From positions 434,001 to 498,000 of the forward strand of contig NZ_JBGFSJ010000003.1 of assembly GCF_041365695.1 (NCBI RefSeq): a stretch of DNA of 64,000 bases, in the 5' to 3' direction. The DNA comes from Rhodosalinus sp041365695 (GTDB lineage Bacteria; Pseudomonadota; Alphaproteobacteria; Rhodobacterales; Rhodobacteraceae). Every line of letters starts with the position of its first letter. The first letter of the stretch is position 1. Of this stretch, positions 42,342 to 51,384 are shown one piece after another. Below the pieces are notes generated by a model. That model made no database searches. It saw only the letters and a program-made list of their open reading frames with translations, and was not told the origin of the DNA. The translations under genes and the position numbers were made by a program.

Positions 42342-43418
42342 ATGACCGGCGTGATGCCCTGCCAGGCCATTCGCGCGATGATCGCCGAGGGTGCGATCGC
42401 CACGGACCGGCCCATCACCGACACGCAGGTCCAGCCGGCGAGCCTCGATCTGAGGCTGGGGCGGCGGGCATGGCGCGTGCGCGCCTCCTTCCTCGCCGGT
42501 GCCGGGCGACCGGTGGCCGCGCGGCTCGATCGCTTCACCATGCACGAGATCGACCTGTCGGCGGGCGCCGTGCTCGAGAAGGGCTGCGTCTATGTCGCCG
42601 AGATCGAGGAACGGCTCGCCCTGCCCCCGGGCGTCAGCGCCGTCGCGAACGCGAAAAGCTCTACCGGGCGGCTCGACCTTCTCACCCGTGCGATCACCGA
42701 CGGCGGCACCGAGTTCGACCGCATTCCCGACGGCTACGCCGGCCCGCTTTACGCCGAGATCTGCCCACGCTCCTTCTCGGTGCTGGTGCGGCCCGGCATG
42801 ACGCTGAACCAGATCCGGTTCCGCGAAGGCCATGCCGTGCTCGACGACACGGCGCTGCGCGCGCTTCACGCCGAAAGCCCGCTGGTGACGGGCGAGGCGG
42901 TCATCTCCGAGGGGCTCGGCTTCTCGGTGGATCTGCGGCCCGCGCAGGGCACGCTCGCGGGCTGGCGCGCCAAACCGCACACCGGGCTCATCGACCTCGA
43001 CCGGATCGGCCACTACGCCCCCGCCGACTACTGGGAGGAGGTGCACGCCGAGGACGGGCAGATCGTCCTCGATCCCGGCGCCTTCTATATCCTGGTGAGC
43101 CGCGAGGCGGTGCATATCCCGCCCGGCTACGCCGCTGAGATGGCGCCCTATCTCGCCATGGTGGGTGAGTTCAGGGTGCATTACGCGGGTTTCTTCGACC
43201 CGGGCTTCGGTCACGATGCGGCGGGCGGCGCGGGCGCGCGCGGCGTGCTGGAGGTGCGCTGCCACGAGGCGCCCTTCGCGCTGGAGCATGGCCAGGTGGT
43301 CGGGCGGCTCGTCTACGAGCGCATGGCCGAGCCGCCGGACCGGCTTTACGGCGCGGGCATCGCGTCGAACTACCAGGGCCAGGGCCTCAAGCTGTCCAAG
43401 CACTTCCGGGCCGCCTGA
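42342..43418 (+). CDS. dcd: 2'-deoxycytidine 5'-triphosphate deaminase, two-domain form
   Basis: A 358-residue protein, about twice the length of classical Dcd (about 190). It has two dCTP-deaminase/dUTPase-like halves: the first with QVQPASLDLRLG and AKSSTGRLDLLTRAITDG, the second with HYAGFFDPGFGH and GQVVGRLVYERM. The family deaminates dCTP to dUTP for thymidylate synthesis. Start ATG 42342 has GGAAGGG about seven bases upstream; the open frame to 42303 is within the tRNA trailer and rejected. It probably has a split active site between the halves. It lies just downstream of tRNA-Pro on the same strand. Confidence 0.88.
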   Translation: MTGVMPCQAIRAMIAEGAIATDRPITDTQVQPASLDLRLGRRAWRVRASFLAGAGRPVAARLDRFTMHEIDLSAGAVLEKGCVYVAEIEERLALPPGVSAVANAKSSTGRLDLLTRAITDGGTEFDRIPDGYAGPLYAEICPRSFSVLVRPGMTLNQIRFREGHAVLDDTALRALHAESPLVTGEAVISEGLGFSVDLRPAQGTLAGWRAKPHTGLIDLDRIGHYAPADYWEEVHAEDGQIVLDPGAFYILVSREAVHIPPGYAAEMAPYLAMVGEFRVHYAGFFDPGFGHDAAGGAGARGVLEVRCHEAPFALEHGQVVGRLVYERMAEPPDRLYGAGIASNYQGQGLKLSKHFRAA

Positions 43419-43439
43419 CGGGCGCCCGCGGCAGCCTCC

Positions 43440-43655
43440 TCAGAAACGGCCGATACGCCGCGCGAGGCGCATGGAGCGCTTGAGATGACCTGCGCGCTTC
43501 CGGTCCGACCGTGGCGCCGGACGCTGCGCGCGGCTGTCCTCGGACCCGCGTCCGGAGCCTTTCGACATCTTGTCGATTCCGGCGTCGAGCCCCTTGTTGA
43601 CGGCCTTGCGCATGACCATGCGCACCAGCATGCTGAAGAGCCGGTCAGGGTTCAT
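43440..43655 (-). CDS. Small basic hypothetical protein
   Basis: A 71-residue protein, MNPDRLFSMLVRMVMRKAVN onwards, with an amphipathic N-terminal helix and then a serine/arginine-rich basic tail (GSGRGSEDSRAQRPAPRSDR then KRAGHLKRSMRLARRIGRF). I recognise similar short proteins in Rhodobacterales but know no function. It converges on the dCTP deaminase with a 21-base gap. The ATG at 43653-43655 follows GGAGGCAGC six bases upstream, which supports translation. Confidence 0.7.
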   Translation of the reverse strand: MNPDRLFSMLVRMVMRKAVNKGLDAGIDKMSKGSGRGSEDSRAQRPAPRSDRKRAGHLKRSMRLARRIGRF

Positions 43656-43752
43656 CGCTGCCTCCCGAGTTTCCTGAGATTTGCCTTTGCCTCCGATCTA
43701 GCCCGCAATCTTGCCGTTTTCAGGGCTTCCCGGCCGAAACGCGCCGGTCTGG

Positions 43753-44424
43753 CTATTCCTCGAACATCTCGCCCTGGCCGGGATCGCTCGCATCGTCCTC
43801 CTCCTCGGCCTCCGCCTCGCCCGCGCCCGGCAGCGGGCGGCTGTCCAGAAGGCCCGCGGCGCGCAGTTCCGCAAGCCCCGGCAGATCGCGCGCGGATTCG
43901 AGGCCGAAATGGTCGAGAAACGTCTCGGTCACCACGAAGGTCACCGGGCGCCCGGGGCTCATCCGTCGCCGGCCGAAACGGATCCACTCGAGCTCGAGCA
44001 GCTGGTCCACCGTCCCGCGCGAGACCGAGACGCCGCGGATTTCCTCGATCTCGGCCCGGGTGACGGGCTGGTGATAGGCGATGATCGCGAGCGTCTCGAT
44101 AGCCGCGCGCGAAAGCTTGCGGGTCTCGACCGTCTCGGTCTGCATCAGGAAGCCCAGATCGGGCGCGGTGCGAAAGGCCCACGCGTCGCCCACCCGCACT
44201 AGGCGAACGCCCCGCCCCTCGTAGCGCCGGCGCAGGTGCTGAAGCGCCTCGGCCGGGTCGGAGCCCTTGGGCATGCGCTCGGCCAGATCGCGCGCCGAGA
44301 CGGGCTCGGCCGAGGCGAAGAGCATCGCCTCGACCATGCGTTCCTGCTCGCCCATGGGCGGCGCATCGAAGAGGACGGGCTCCTCCTCGCCGTCGCCGTC
44401 TGCCGCGCGCGTGTCGTCACTCAT
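43753..44424 (-). CDS. scpB: Chromosome segregation/condensation protein ScpB
   Basis: A 223-residue subunit of the SMC-ScpA-ScpB condensin. Two winged-helix domains are visible: QERMVEAMLFASAEPVSARDL near the N-terminus, and LSRAAIETLAIIAYHQPVTRAEIEEIRGVS in the middle with TFVVTETFLDHFGL after. It overlaps scpA by eight bases (ATG at 44422-44424). It is the last gene of the minus-strand dgt-argS-SPOR-nagZ-scpA-scpB run. The C-terminus is acidic. Confidence 0.95.
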   Translation of the reverse strand: MSDDTRAADGDGEEEPVLFDAPPMGEQERMVEAMLFASAEPVSARDLAERMPKGSDPAEALQHLRRRYEGRGVRLVRVGDAWAFRTAPDLGFLMQTETVETRKLSRAAIETLAIIAYHQPVTRAEIEEIRGVSVSRGTVDQLLELEWIRFGRRRMSPGRPVTFVVTETFLDHFGLESARDLPGLAELRAAGLLDSRPLPGAGEAEAEEEDDASDPGQGEMFEE

Positions 44425-45208
44425 CGCGCGCGGCCCTCCGGCGAAGCTGAATGGGCGCGAAGGCTTCCGATTGACGCAGCTCGATGCGCCCCTCCCGGGC
44501 CAGTTCCAGCGTCGCGGCGAAGGTCGCCGCCGTGGCGGAGCGGCGCCGCCCCGGATCCTCGCGCCAGCCCTCCGGCAGGTAGGCGGAAATGTCGGTCCAG
44601 GTCCCGGCGAACCCGATCATCCCGCGCAGCCGGTCGAGCGCCTCTTCCATGGTGTAGACCGCCTCGCGGTCGAAGGCGTAGGGGCGGAACTCCTCGCGGG
44701 TGCGGATGCGGGCATAGGCCTGCATGAGATCGAGCAGCGTCGCGGTGTAGCGCACGCGCCGGACCCGCTCCACCTCTTCGGGCAGGCCGCGCGCGAACAC
44801 GTCGCGGCCCAGCCTGTCGCGGCCCATGAGCCGCGCCGCGACCTCGCGCATGGCCTGCAGCCGTTCGAGCTGGAACGCCAGATGCGCCGCCATCTCCTCG
44901 CCCGAGGGGCCTTCTTCCGCTGGGTCGGGCGGAAGCAGGAGGCGCGATTTGAGAAAGGCGAGCCAGGCCGCCATCACGAGGTAGTCGGCGGCGAGTTCGA
45001 TGCGCAGCGCGCGCGCCTCCTCGACGAAGGCAAGGTACTGCTGCGCAAGCTCCAGCACGGAAATCCGGCGCAGGTCCACCTTCTGACCGCGCGCCAGCGA
45101 CAGCAGCACGTCGAGCGGCCCCTCGTAGCCCTCGACATCCACGATCAGCGCCTCGGCGGCAAGCCGCGCCTCGACGCCCCCCTCCTCGTGACCGCTGCCT
45201 TCATCCAT
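44417..45208 (-). CDS. scpA: Segregation and condensation protein ScpA
   Basis: A 263-residue kleisin of the SMC complex. The N-terminal helical domain has VEGYEGPLDVLLSLARGQKVDLR (split here for length: VEGYEGPLDVLLSL then ARGQKVDLRRIS), DYLVMAAWLAFLKSRLLLPP, and the C-terminal winged helix is ATFAATLELAREGRIEL. I start at ATG 45206-45208 (MDEGSGHEEGG), which overlaps the nagZ stop; the ORF extends 18 codons into nagZ. It works with ScpB and SMC in chromosome compaction. Confidence 0.95.
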   Translation of the reverse strand: MDEGSGHEEGGVEARLAAEALIVDVEGYEGPLDVLLSLARGQKVDLRRISVLELAQQYLAFVEEARALRIELAADYLVMAAWLAFLKSRLLLPPDPAEEGPSGEEMAAHLAFQLERLQAMREVAARLMGRDRLGRDVFARGLPEEVERVRRVRYTATLLDLMQAYARIRTREEFRPYAFDREAVYTMEEALDRLRGMIGFAGTWTDISAYLPEGWREDPGRRRSATAATFAATLELAREGRIELRQSEAFAPIQLRRRAARDE

Positions 45209-46220
45209 CGCCGAACCCTCCGGGCACGGCTCCGAGCTTCGCCTCGAGCGCCCGAATGTCAACCGGCGCGTCGGCGGCCCGGCGCAGCGCGAGCGCCCTG
45301 GCGCCGCGCGCGCGGGCGGCCTCGCCCATCGTGCCCGCGGCCTCGGCCACCGCCTCCATCTCGCGCAGCGCGCCGTTGCAATGCAGGACCACGTCGCACC
45401 CGGCCGCGATCGCGTCCGCCGCGCGGCGGGCGACCGACCCCTCGAGCGCCTGCATCGAGATGTCGTCCGTCATCAGAAGCCCGCCGAATCCGATCTCCTC
45501 GCGGATGAGACGGATCACCGCGGGCGAGGTCGTGGCGGGACGCTCGTCGAGATCGGCGAAGACCACATGCGCCGTCATGCCGAGCGGCAGATCGGCAAGC
45601 GCGGCGAAGGGCGCGAAATCCGTTTCGCGCAGCGTGCAGGCAGGTTCTTGCACCCGGGGCAGCGCGAGGTGGCTGTCGGCCTCTGCGCGGCCATGACCGG
45701 GGATGTGCTTCAAAACCGGCAGCACCCCGCCAGCGAAGAGCCCCTCGGCCACTGCGCGGGCATTCGCGGCGACCTCCTGCGCCGTCGTGCCGTGACAGCG
45801 ATCCCGCAGGAACGGATGGGTCCGGGGCGTGGCGATGTCGGCAAGCGGCGCGCAGTTCACGTCGATGCCGAGCGACTGCAACTCGGCCGCGATCACACGG
45901 TACCGCAGCCGCATCATGTCGGCCGCCCTGCCGCCCGCGGCACGCACCGCGTCGAGCGGCGGCGGCAGGCGGCGGCCCACACCCCGGGGCAGCCGCGACA
46001 CGCGCCCGCCCTCTTCGTCGATGAGGATCGGCGCCGCGCGGCCCACGGCATCGCGCAAGGCCGCGGTAAGGCCGCGGATCTGCTCCGGGCTTTCGCAGTT
46101 GCGCGCGAACAGGATGAATCCGAACGGGTCGGCCTCTCTGAAGAAGCGCGCCTCGGCCGGCGCAAGGTGCGGCCCCGCGCAGCCGAAGATCGCCGCGCCG
46201 CGGCCGACCGGTGGGGTCAC
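45201..46220 (-). CDS. nagZ: Beta-N-acetylhexosaminidase NagZ
   Basis: A 339-residue cytoplasmic glycoside hydrolase family 3 enzyme recycling GlcNAc-anhydroMurNAc from cell-wall turnover. The signature PVLKHIPGHGRAEADSHL gives the KH..GHG substrate loop and the D-x-H acid/base dyad. The nucleophile aspartate lies in LLMTDDISMQAL. I use the GTG at 46218-46220 as start because it overlaps the SPOR gene's stop (GTGA) and gives the normal length. The long ATG ORF to 46409 lies inside the SPOR gene. No signal peptide. Confidence 0.94.
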   Translation of the reverse strand: MTPPVGRGAAIFGCAGPHLAPAEARFFREADPFGFILFARNCESPEQIRGLTAALRDAVGRAAPILIDEEGGRVSRLPRGVGRRLPPPLDAVRAAGGRAADMMRLRYRVIAAELQSLGIDVNCAPLADIATPRTHPFLRDRCHGTTAQEVAANARAVAEGLFAGGVLPVLKHIPGHGRAEADSHLALPRVQEPACTLRETDFAPFAALADLPLGMTAHVVFADLDERPATTSPAVIRLIREEIGFGGLLMTDDISMQALEGSVARRAADAIAAGCDVVLHCNGALREMEAVAEAAGTMGEAARARGARALALRRAADAPVDIRALEAKLGAVPGGFGDG

Positions 46221-47317
46221 CGGGTGACCACGGGGATGCAATCGGCGTTCGCGGCCATCAGCGCCGCGCAGAACCGCCGCGCGTCGGCAAGATCCTCGAA
46301 GCCCATCGCGCGGAGGCGATAGAAGATCCGCCCACCGCTTTCGGCGCGTTGCACGACCCGGGTCTTGCCGGCGAGATAGGCCTCGAACCGCCCGGCGATC
46401 CGGCCCCATTCGGCGCGAGCCACCTCGGCGCTCTCGAACGCGCCGAGCTGCACGAGGCGCGTGCCCACGGGCAGCTCCGCGGGATCGGCCTCCGGCACCT
46501 CGGCGCGCGCGGGGGCGACCCGGCCGGCGCCGGATAGTGCCGCGAGATCGAGGTTTTCAGGCCGCAGGCGCGGGCGCACCGACCGCGCCGGAACGCCCGG
46601 AAGCGCCTCGACCTGCGCGCCGGTCTCGTCCTGCGCCTCGGCGGCCGGGGCCGTGCCGGGCGCATCGGCCACGACGGCGGCCACCACCGCATCCACCGCG
46701 GCGCTCACCGCCTCGTCGCGCGAGGGCGCCGGCGTGTCCACGCGTAGCGCGGCCGGAACCGCTGTGACGCGCGCAAGCTCCCGCTTGGTTCCGAACGGAA
46801 GATCCGGCCTGTCCTCGGCGTCCAACCGGGTCGCAAGATCGCGCAGCGCCGCGCTTGGCGCGCCCATGCCTGCCGCGAATCCCGGTCGCAAGTCGTCGGC
46901 GGGCTCCGGCGCCGACGCGGCGGCGAGGGCGCCGAGGGCGAGGTCGTCCTCGGCCAGCGCGACGGGCGTCGGCGCGAGGCGCAGTTCCTCGGGCGGCGGT
47001 TCGGCCGTGCCGCTCGCGGCGACGGCGTTGACGGACAACCCCTGATGGGCCGCGGCCTGGCCGCCGGGCTCGGCGGGCGAGACGCGCATCGGCCCCTCGG
47101 CGGCGCGCACCACCGGCACGCCGCTCACGTCGCGCATCACGAGTTTCGTGCCCCAGACGCCCGCACCGCCCAGAAGGGTCAGCGACACCAGCGCCGCCAC
47201 GACCTGCGCGGCCCCGCCGATCCTGGGCGCCGCCTCCGGCGCGAGGGCATCGTTTTCGGAGGAGGACTCACCAAGGGCGGGCGACGAGGCGCCCGCGTGC
47301 ATCTGCTGATAGCTCAT
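46217..47317 (-). CDS. SPOR domain membrane protein
   Basis: A 366-residue single-pass inner-membrane protein. It has a short cytoplasmic tail, a membrane helix near residues 35-55 (GGAAQVVAALVSLTLLGGAG), a long Ala/Pro/Glu-rich periplasmic linker, and a C-terminal SPOR domain (about 285-366) with GTRLVQLGAFESAEVARAEW and GRIFYRLRAMGFEDLADARR. SPOR domains bind denuded septal peptidoglycan, so a role at the division site is likely. Start ATG 47315-47317 has GAGG six bases upstream. It lies 77 bases after argS. Confidence 0.9.
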   Translation of the reverse strand: MSYQQMHAGASSPALGESSSENDALAPEAAPRIGGAAQVVAALVSLTLLGGAGVWGTKLVMRDVSGVPVVRAAEGPMRVSPAEPGGQAAAHQGLSVNAVAASGTAEPPPEELRLAPTPVALAEDDLALGALAAASAPEPADDLRPGFAAGMGAPSAALRDLATRLDAEDRPDLPFGTKRELARVTAVPAALRVDTPAPSRDEAVSAAVDAVVAAVVADAPGTAPAAEAQDETGAQVEALPGVPARSVRPRLRPENLDLAALSGAGRVAPARAEVPEADPAELPVGTRLVQLGAFESAEVARAEWGRIAGRFEAYLAGKTRVVQRAESGGRIFYRLRAMGFEDLADARRFCAALMAANADCIPVVTR

Positions 47318-47394
47318 GTCTGCCTCGCTTGCCCGACGATGCGTGCCGCCGGGTTCTGTTCGTTCCGCCTCTGCCCGGGCGGCCGCGCGGCTTT

Positions 47395-49140
47395 CTACCG
47401 CATCTCCTCGACCGGGCGCACCCCAAGGATACCCAGACCCGCCGCGATGACAACGGCTGTGGCCCGCACAAGTGCCAGTTTCGCTTGACTCGTGGCAGAA
47501 TCGCCCTCCTGCAGGAAACGCAGCGCGGGCTCGTCGTTGCCGCGGTTCCACAGGCTGTGCAGCTCGCTCGCCAGATCGTAGAGGTAGAAGGCCACGCGGT
47601 GCGGCTCGTAGACCCGGGCGGCGATCTCCACGAGACGCGGCCACTCGGCGATCTTGCGCGCCAGCGCAAGCTCCGCCTCGTGATCGAGGCGCGACAGATC
47701 GACCCGCGCGAGCGTGGCGTCATCCGCCTCGATCCCGGCCTCCGCCGCCTTGCGCAGGACCGAGCACACCCGCGCATGGGCGTATTGCACGTAAAAGACG
47801 GGGTTTTCCTTCGACTGCTCCAGCACCTTGTCGAAATCGAAATCGAGCGGCGCGTCGTTCTTGCGCGTCAGCATCACGAAGCGCGTGACGTCGGCGCCCA
47901 CCTCCTCGACCACGTCACGCAGCGTCACGAAGGTGCCCGCGCGCTTGGACATCTTGAAGGGCTCGCCGCGCTTGTAGAGCTTCACGAGCTGCATGAGCTT
48001 CACGTCGAGCGGGACGCGGCCGTCCGACAGCGCCGAGACGGCGGCCTTCATCCGCTTGACGTAGCCGCCGTGATCGGCGCCGAACACGTCGATCAGCCGG
48101 TCGAAGCCGCGCTCGATCTTGTCGTAATGATAGGCGATGTCGGGGGCGAAATAGGTCCAGCTGCCGTCGGATTTCATGACCGGGCGGTCCACGTCGTCCC
48201 CGTGCGCGGTGGAGCGGAAGAGCGTCTGCTCGCGCGGCTCCCAGTCCTCGGGCGTCTTGCCCTTGGGCGGCTCCAGCACGCCCTCGTAGATCAGCCCCTT
48301 GCTCCGCAGCGCGTCGAGCGCCGCCTCGATCCGCCCGGTGCCGTAGAGCGACTTTTCCGAGAAGAAGACGTCCATCCGAACGCCGAGCGCATCGAGGTCG
48401 GCGCGGATCAACTCCATCATGCGCTCGGTCGCGAAGGCGCGCACGGGCGCAAGCCACGTCTCCTCGGGCGTGCCGACATAGGCGTCGCCCACCTCGGCCT
48501 TCAGCGCCTCGCCGACCGGGACGAGGTAATCGCCGGGATAGGTCCCGTCCTCGAAGGCGACCTCGTGGCCATGGGCCTCGAGATAGCGCAGGTAGACCGA
48601 GCGGGCGAGCGTATCGACCTGCGCGCCCCCGTCGTTGATGTAGTATTCGCGCGTCACCTCGTAGCCCGCGTAATCGAGAAGCGAGGCGAGCGCGTCGCCA
48701 AATACAGCGCCGCGGGTGTGGCCCACATGCAGCGGCCCGGTGGGGTTGGCCGAGACGTATTCCACGTTCACCCGCTCGCCCGCGCCCAGTTCCGAGCGGC
48801 CGAACCCGTTGCCGGCCGCGAGCGCGCGGCGCACGACCTCCTGCCAGACGGAGGGCGACAGGCGCAGGTTGATGAAGCCCGGCCCGGCCACCTCTGCCAT
48901 GGCAATGCGCGGATCGGCGGCCAGCCGGTCGGCGAGCGCGGCGGCGATATCGCGCGGCTTCGCGCCGGCGGGCTTGGCGAGGACCATCGCCGCGTTGGTG
49001 GCCATGTCGCCATGGGCGGGATCGCGCGGCGGCTCCACCGTCACGGCCGCAAGGTCGAGACCGTCGGGCAACGCCCCGTCGGCCACCATGGCGCCCAGCG
49101 CCCCGGTCACGGTGTCACGGAGTTCGGAAAACAGGTTCAT
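47395..49140 (-). CDS. argS: Arginine--tRNA ligase
   Basis: A 581-residue class I synthetase. The class signature is HVGH (residues 138-141), in ANPTGPLHVGHTRG, and the KMSKS counterpart is KMSKRAGTFVTLRD. The N-terminal Add-1 domain and the C-terminal DALR anticodon-binding domain (LYDLASELHSLWNRGNDEP) are both present. The length matches bacterial ArgRS. It starts at ATG 49138-49140 and is upstream of the SPOR-nagZ-scpAB genes; dgt is upstream with a 144-base gap. Confidence 0.97.
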   Translation of the reverse strand: MNLFSELRDTVTGALGAMVADGALPDGLDLAAVTVEPPRDPAHGDMATNAAMVLAKPAGAKPRDIAAALADRLAADPRIAMAEVAGPGFINLRLSPSVWQEVVRRALAAGNGFGRSELGAGERVNVEYVSANPTGPLHVGHTRGAVFGDALASLLDYAGYEVTREYYINDGGAQVDTLARSVYLRYLEAHGHEVAFEDGTYPGDYLVPVGEALKAEVGDAYVGTPEETWLAPVRAFATERMMELIRADLDALGVRMDVFFSEKSLYGTGRIEAALDALRSKGLIYEGVLEPPKGKTPEDWEPREQTLFRSTAHGDDVDRPVMKSDGSWTYFAPDIAYHYDKIERGFDRLIDVFGADHGGYVKRMKAAVSALSDGRVPLDVKLMQLVKLYKRGEPFKMSKRAGTFVTLRDVVEEVGADVTRFVMLTRKNDAPLDFDFDKVLEQSKENPVFYVQYAHARVCSVLRKAAEAGIEADDATLARVDLSRLDHEAELALARKIAEWPRLVEIAARVYEPHRVAFYLYDLASELHSLWNRGNDEPALRFLQEGDSATSQAKLALVRATAVVIAAGLGILGVRPVEEMR

Positions 49141-49284
49141 CGGCGTCCCTCTCGCTCGGCGGGCGGTGTAGCATGCAGGGTGGGCGCGTCAACGCCGCGC
49201 GACCGTCACGCCGGGCGCGCGGCAGGCGCCCGGCGCCCGCGCCCCGCGACGGCACCGCCGGCCGGGATACCCATGACGTGCGGG

Positions 49285-50457
49285 CTAGCGCAGGCCCGGG
49301 CGCAGGTCCGCCATGTCCTCCCCACCCAGCAGCCGGGCATGGCTTTGCAGCGCGAAGCGGTCCGTCATGCCGGCGATGTAGTCGGCCACGATGCGCGCCA
49401 GCGTCGTCTCGTCGGCGGCGGCCGCCACGTCCGCCTGCCAGCGCCGGGGCAGAAGCTCGGGCCGGGACAGGTAGAGCGGGAAGAGATCCTGCACCACCCG
49501 CGTGGCCTGCGCGCGCGTCTCGACGACTTCCGGCGCGCGGTACATCCGTTCGAAGAGAAAGGCCCGGATCTGCCCTAGATCCGCGAAAAGCCCGTCGGAA
49601 AAGCGCACCACCATGTGCCCGGCCTGCCGCACCGCGTCCACGTCCGCGGGATCGAGCGCGGCAAGCGCGGCGCGGGTGGTGGCGATCACGTCCTCGACCA
49701 TGACGCCGAAGAAGCGCCGCAGCGCCTCGTGGCGCCGTCGGTAGGGCTCGAGCCCGGGCCACGCCCGGTCCACCTCCGCGAAGCAGTCGGCCAGCACCGG
49801 CAGCGCCGCGATCTCCTCCAGCGTGAAGAGATCGGCGCGCAGCCCGTCGTGCAGGTCGTGGCTGTTGTAGGCCACGTCATCCGCCAGCGCCGCCACCTGC
49901 GCCTCCGCGCTGGCATGGGTGTCGAGTTCCAGATCATGGACGGCGTCGTATTCGGCAAGCGCGTAGGGGATCGCGCCCGTCACGGGCCCGTTGTGCTTGG
50001 CAAGGCCCTCCAGCGTCTCCCAGGTCAGGTTGAGCCCGTCGAAGGCGGCGTAATGGCGCTCCAGACGCGTGACGATACGGATCGCCTGCGCGTTGTGGTC
50101 GAACCCGCCATAGGGCTGCATCAGCGCGTCGAGCGCGTCCTCGCCGGTGTGGCCGAAGGGCGTGTGGCCAAGATCGTGGGCAAGCGCCACCGCCTCGGTC
50201 AGCGCCGGGTCGAGGTCGAGCGTACCGGCGATGGTGCGCGCCACCTGCGCCACCTCGAGCGAATGCGTCAGACGGGTTCGGAAATAGTCCCCCTCATGCT
50301 CGATGAAGACCTGTGTCTTGTGCTTGAGCCTGCGGAAGGCCGAGGCATGGATGATCCGGTCCCGGTCGCGCTGAAAGCAGGAGCGGAACGCGCTTTCCGG
50401 CTCTGGCACGAGCCGTCCACGGCTCCTCGCCGGGTCGGACGCGTATCGGGCGCGCAT
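49285..50457 (-). CDS. dgt: Deoxyguanosinetriphosphate triphosphohydrolase-like protein
   Basis: A 390-residue HD-domain dNTP triphosphohydrolase. Residues RLKHKTQVFIEHEGDYFRTR open the HD domain; the metal-binding motif is RLTHSLEVAQVART with the first histidine and VALAHDLGHTPFGHTGEDAL with the HD pair. The segment ADDVAYNSHDLHDGLRADL supplies the final aspartate. The family limits dNTP pools. The size fits the shorter alphaproteobacterial class (about 385-400) rather than E. coli Dgt (505). It is first of the minus-strand run and divergent from the IscA/ErpA gene. Confidence 0.94.
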   Translation of the reverse strand: MRARYASDPARSRGRLVPEPESAFRSCFQRDRDRIIHASAFRRLKHKTQVFIEHEGDYFRTRLTHSLEVAQVARTIAGTLDLDPALTEAVALAHDLGHTPFGHTGEDALDALMQPYGGFDHNAQAIRIVTRLERHYAAFDGLNLTWETLEGLAKHNGPVTGAIPYALAEYDAVHDLELDTHASAEAQVAALADDVAYNSHDLHDGLRADLFTLEEIAALPVLADCFAEVDRAWPGLEPYRRRHEALRRFFGVMVEDVIATTRAALAALDPADVDAVRQAGHMVVRFSDGLFADLGQIRAFLFERMYRAPEVVETRAQATRVVQDLFPLYLSRPELLPRRWQADVAAAADETTLARIVADYIAGMTDRFALQSHARLLGGEDMADLRPGLR

Positions 50458-50537
50458 GGGTCCCCTCCTTGTCGCATGTCCCGCGACCTCATATATTTGA
50501 GACGAGAGCGGAACTGAACCGTCGCAACGAGGCCCAG

Positions 50538-50861
50538 ATGCAACTTCCTCCGAAAGTGACAGAACGCGCCTTCGCGCGACTGGCCGAGATCGGCGCCTCC
50601 CGCGAGGGTCAGGCGCTGCGCGTGGCCGTCGAGGGTGGTGGGTGCTCGGGCTTCCAGTACGACATCCGCCTCGACTCGCCCGCCGAGGACGACCTCGTGC
50701 TGGAGGGCGGGGGCGAGAAGGTGGTGGTCGATTCGGTGTCCCTGCCCTTTCTCGAGAACGCGGTGATCGACTTCACCGAGGAACTGATCGGCGCGCGGTT
50801 CACCATCGAGAACCCGAACGCCTCGAGTTCCTGCGGCTGCGGAACCTCCTTTTCCATGTAG
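50538..50861 (+). CDS. erpA: Iron-sulfur cluster insertion protein (ErpA/IscA-type)
   Basis: A 107-residue A-type Fe-S carrier with the three conserved cysteines: GGGCSGFQY and the C-terminal SSCGCGTSFSM. These hold a [2Fe-2S] or [4Fe-4S] cluster passed to apo-enzymes. The N-terminus LPPKVTERAFARLAEIG and LEGGGEKVVVDSVSLPFLEN are typical. Start ATG 50538 has GAGG six bases upstream; the open frame to 50469 is not used. There are no suf or isc genes alongside, which suits the stand-alone ErpA role. ErpA versus IscA cannot be settled with certainty by eye. Confidence 0.9.
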   Translation: MQLPPKVTERAFARLAEIGASREGQALRVAVEGGGCSGFQYDIRLDSPAEDDLVLEGGGEKVVVDSVSLPFLENAVIDFTEELIGARFTIENPNASSSCGCGTSFSM

Positions 50862-50868
50862 CGCCGTG

Positions 50869-51111
50869 TCACAGCCGGCGCGTCACCCGGAACGCGCCCT
50901 CCGCGAAGGTGACGGCCCAGCGGCGGGCGGGGATCGCGGTGCCCGCAGCGGTGACATGAGGCGCAAGGTCCAGCACCCCGCCCGCGATCTCGCCCGGCAC
51001 TTCGACACCATCCGAAAATCGCACCGTGCAGCCGCCCTCTGGCGGGCCCTCGACCCGCCCCCGCGCGCCGGGAAAGAGATGCGTTCGCGCCGTCGTCAGG
51101 ATCGTGGCCAT
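50869..51111 (-). CDS. Small hypothetical protein, probable
   Basis: An 80-residue protein, MATILTTARTHLFPGARGRV onwards, with a beta-rich pattern (CTVRFSDGVEVPGEIAGGVL) and a basic end FAEGAFRVTRRL. It lies tail to tail with erpA, eight bases apart, and divergent from xthA. The composition (balanced hydrophobics, glycine turns) looks like a real protein rather than a shadow. No family known to me and no catalytic motif. Confidence 0.5.
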   Translation of the reverse strand: MATILTTARTHLFPGARGRVEGPPEGGCTVRFSDGVEVPGEIAGGVLDLAPHVTAAGTAIPARRWAVTFAEGAFRVTRRL

Positions 51112-51384
51112 CCGCCTTCCCTTTTCGCGCCTTGTCGCGGCACCTTCGGTTGGCGCCCGGGGCCAACCTCACCCATCCGCGCGGCCGGGATCGCGCGCGG
51201 CCGCGCTCGCACGCGGCCAGCAGAATGGCAGCGCATGACGCGCGAGGAAAGGGCCGCAGAAGCCCGGTGCGGCCCGGCGCCGGCCCGATGTCTCGGGGGC
51301 GCGCGCGCGCGGAGCCGCTCTTCCCCGCCTTGCGCCCGGACCGGCGAACCGGCTAGCTGGGGCGAGGCCAAGAGGAGCGCGCCG

